The position numbers were made by a program, and so were the translations under genes. Shown here in pieces: positions 63,697 through 64,000 of a stretch of 64,000 bases of DNA. The notes beneath the pieces are model-generated. The model saw nothing but the letters and a program-made list of their open reading frames with translations. It was not told the DNA's origin and made no database searches. Positions within the stretch are counted from its first letter, which is position 1. Each line of letters starts with the position of its first letter. This stretch comes from an uncultured Mucilaginibacter sp. (GTDB lineage Bacteria; Bacteroidota; Bacteroidia; Sphingobacteriales; Sphingobacteriaceae): assembly GCF_913773635.1 (NCBI RefSeq), contig NZ_CAJYGQ010000010.1:62001-126000 (forward strand). The letters run 5' to 3'.

Positions 63697-63761
63697 AGAT
63701 GTTTATATTAAAAAAGTGAAATTTAATAAGATAATGAAGTTAATTTGATGTATAAACATCT
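63697..63761. repeat. 11-bp inverted repeat upstream of the ECF sigma gene
   Basis: AGATGTTTATA (63697-63707) and its complement TATAAACATCT (63751-63761), 43-nt spacer, 74-138 bp before the sigma start. AT-rich, so partly expected by chance. Confidence 0.35.
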
Positions 63762-63854
63762 ATCATAATTACTTACTTGCTGAATTCAACGCCGATTGAA
63801 TAAAAGCTTTCAACTTATACCTTCAATAGAGGTAGCTCTTTTCAAAGAGATTGT

Positions 63855-64000
63855 TTATCTATATTTTACATCAAGCAGCGTTTGTGTACGGCCGTTTGAG
63901 TAATAAGGTGATGTGCTGTTTGACGTCACTTTAAGCTCATCGTTAATATATATCTTTCCTGTTGCCGTTGCTTTGTCGCCGTTAAGGAGCATGTCAACAT
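63855..64000 (-). CDS. 3' end of an unidentified minus-strand gene
   Basis: The frame is open from the right window edge to a TAA at 63855-63857 and codes for 47 residues, beginning VDMLLNGDKATATGKIYINDE as seen from the edge and ending DVKYR. Balanced composition and alternating beta-like pattern suggest a genuine protein C-terminus. Family not recognisable. Confidence 0.55.
   Translation of the reverse strand, partial: VDMLLNGDKATATGKIYINDELKVTSNSTSPYYSNGRTQTLLDVKYR

Noticed and set aside
1..64000. Search for tRNA, rRNA, CRISPR arrays, IS elements or phage genes
   Set aside because: None seen: no transposase or integrase-like proteins, no regularly spaced repeats, no cloverleaf sequence recognised by eye.

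Overview
The window looks like a chromosomal segment of a Bacteroidota, most likely a Sphingobacteriaceae (Mucilaginibacter/Pedobacter type). The reasons are three TonB-dependent receptors (two SusC/SusD pairs), an ECF sigma/FecR pair feeding a SusC that carries an STN domain, a promoter of the TTTG-N19-TAnnTTTG class, many lipoproteins, and no tRNA, rRNA, phage or insertion sequence. Assignments come from reading the translations and motifs; no database search was run.

Region 1 (1-27 kb) is a large carbohydrate-utilisation locus. At the left edge are a truncated Gfo/Idh/MocA oxidoreductase and a phytanoyl-CoA-type dioxygenase, closed by a terminator hairpin. Next come SusC, SusD, two paralogous IPT/TIG surface glycan-binding proteins, an SGNH esterase, a GH5 lipoprotein, a SASA-type acetylesterase and a GH78 alpha-L-rhamnosidase. 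An AraC regulator on the minus strand follows, and divergent from it a plus-strand operon: SSS-type sodium symporter, GH130_1 mannosylglucose phosphorylase, PQQ-dependent dehydrogenase with an inserted cytochrome c, exported sugar-isomerase-like TIM barrel and a DUF3863-like protein. The locus closes with a minus-strand GH140-like protein and a second GH5. The set suggests an acetylated, rhamnose-decorated glycan with beta-1,4-mannosyl-glucose units (inference), combining hydrolytic, phosphorolytic and possibly oxidative steps. A 13-bp word, TAAAAAAGTATTA, recurs exactly at three intergenic places of this locus, with one near match, and is a candidate shared operator.

Region 2 (27-44 kb) holds a metallophosphatase with a substituted metal motif, and a siderophore-type TonB receptor followed by a PepSY membrane protein; the receptor promoter is overlaid by a 16-bp perfect dyad. 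Then come assorted membrane and secreted proteins, a TPM/YgcG-like protein, a four-gene operon (two zinc-ribbon paralogues, an SPFH/SHOCT protein, a small membrane protein), a lipocalin, an amidohydrolase and a putative outer-membrane protein.

Region 3 (44-54 kb) holds a tripartite RND efflux system (RND, adaptor, TolC-like) with a LytS/LytTR two-component system upstream. Both the kinase promoter region and the efflux promoter region carry 9-bp direct repeats with a 12-bp spacer, which suggests autoregulation and direct control of the pump. A 49-codon ORF with one predicted membrane helix sits between adaptor and RND genes. A GAF-PAS-HisKA protein without an ATPase domain is divergent from a single-domain response regulator.

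Region 4 (54-64 kb) reads leftward as ECF sigma, FecR, SusC with STN, SusD and a metzincin-type zinc metalloprotease, a cell-surface-signalling nutrient system probably aimed at protein or peptide. The right edge holds the 3' end of another minus-strand gene.
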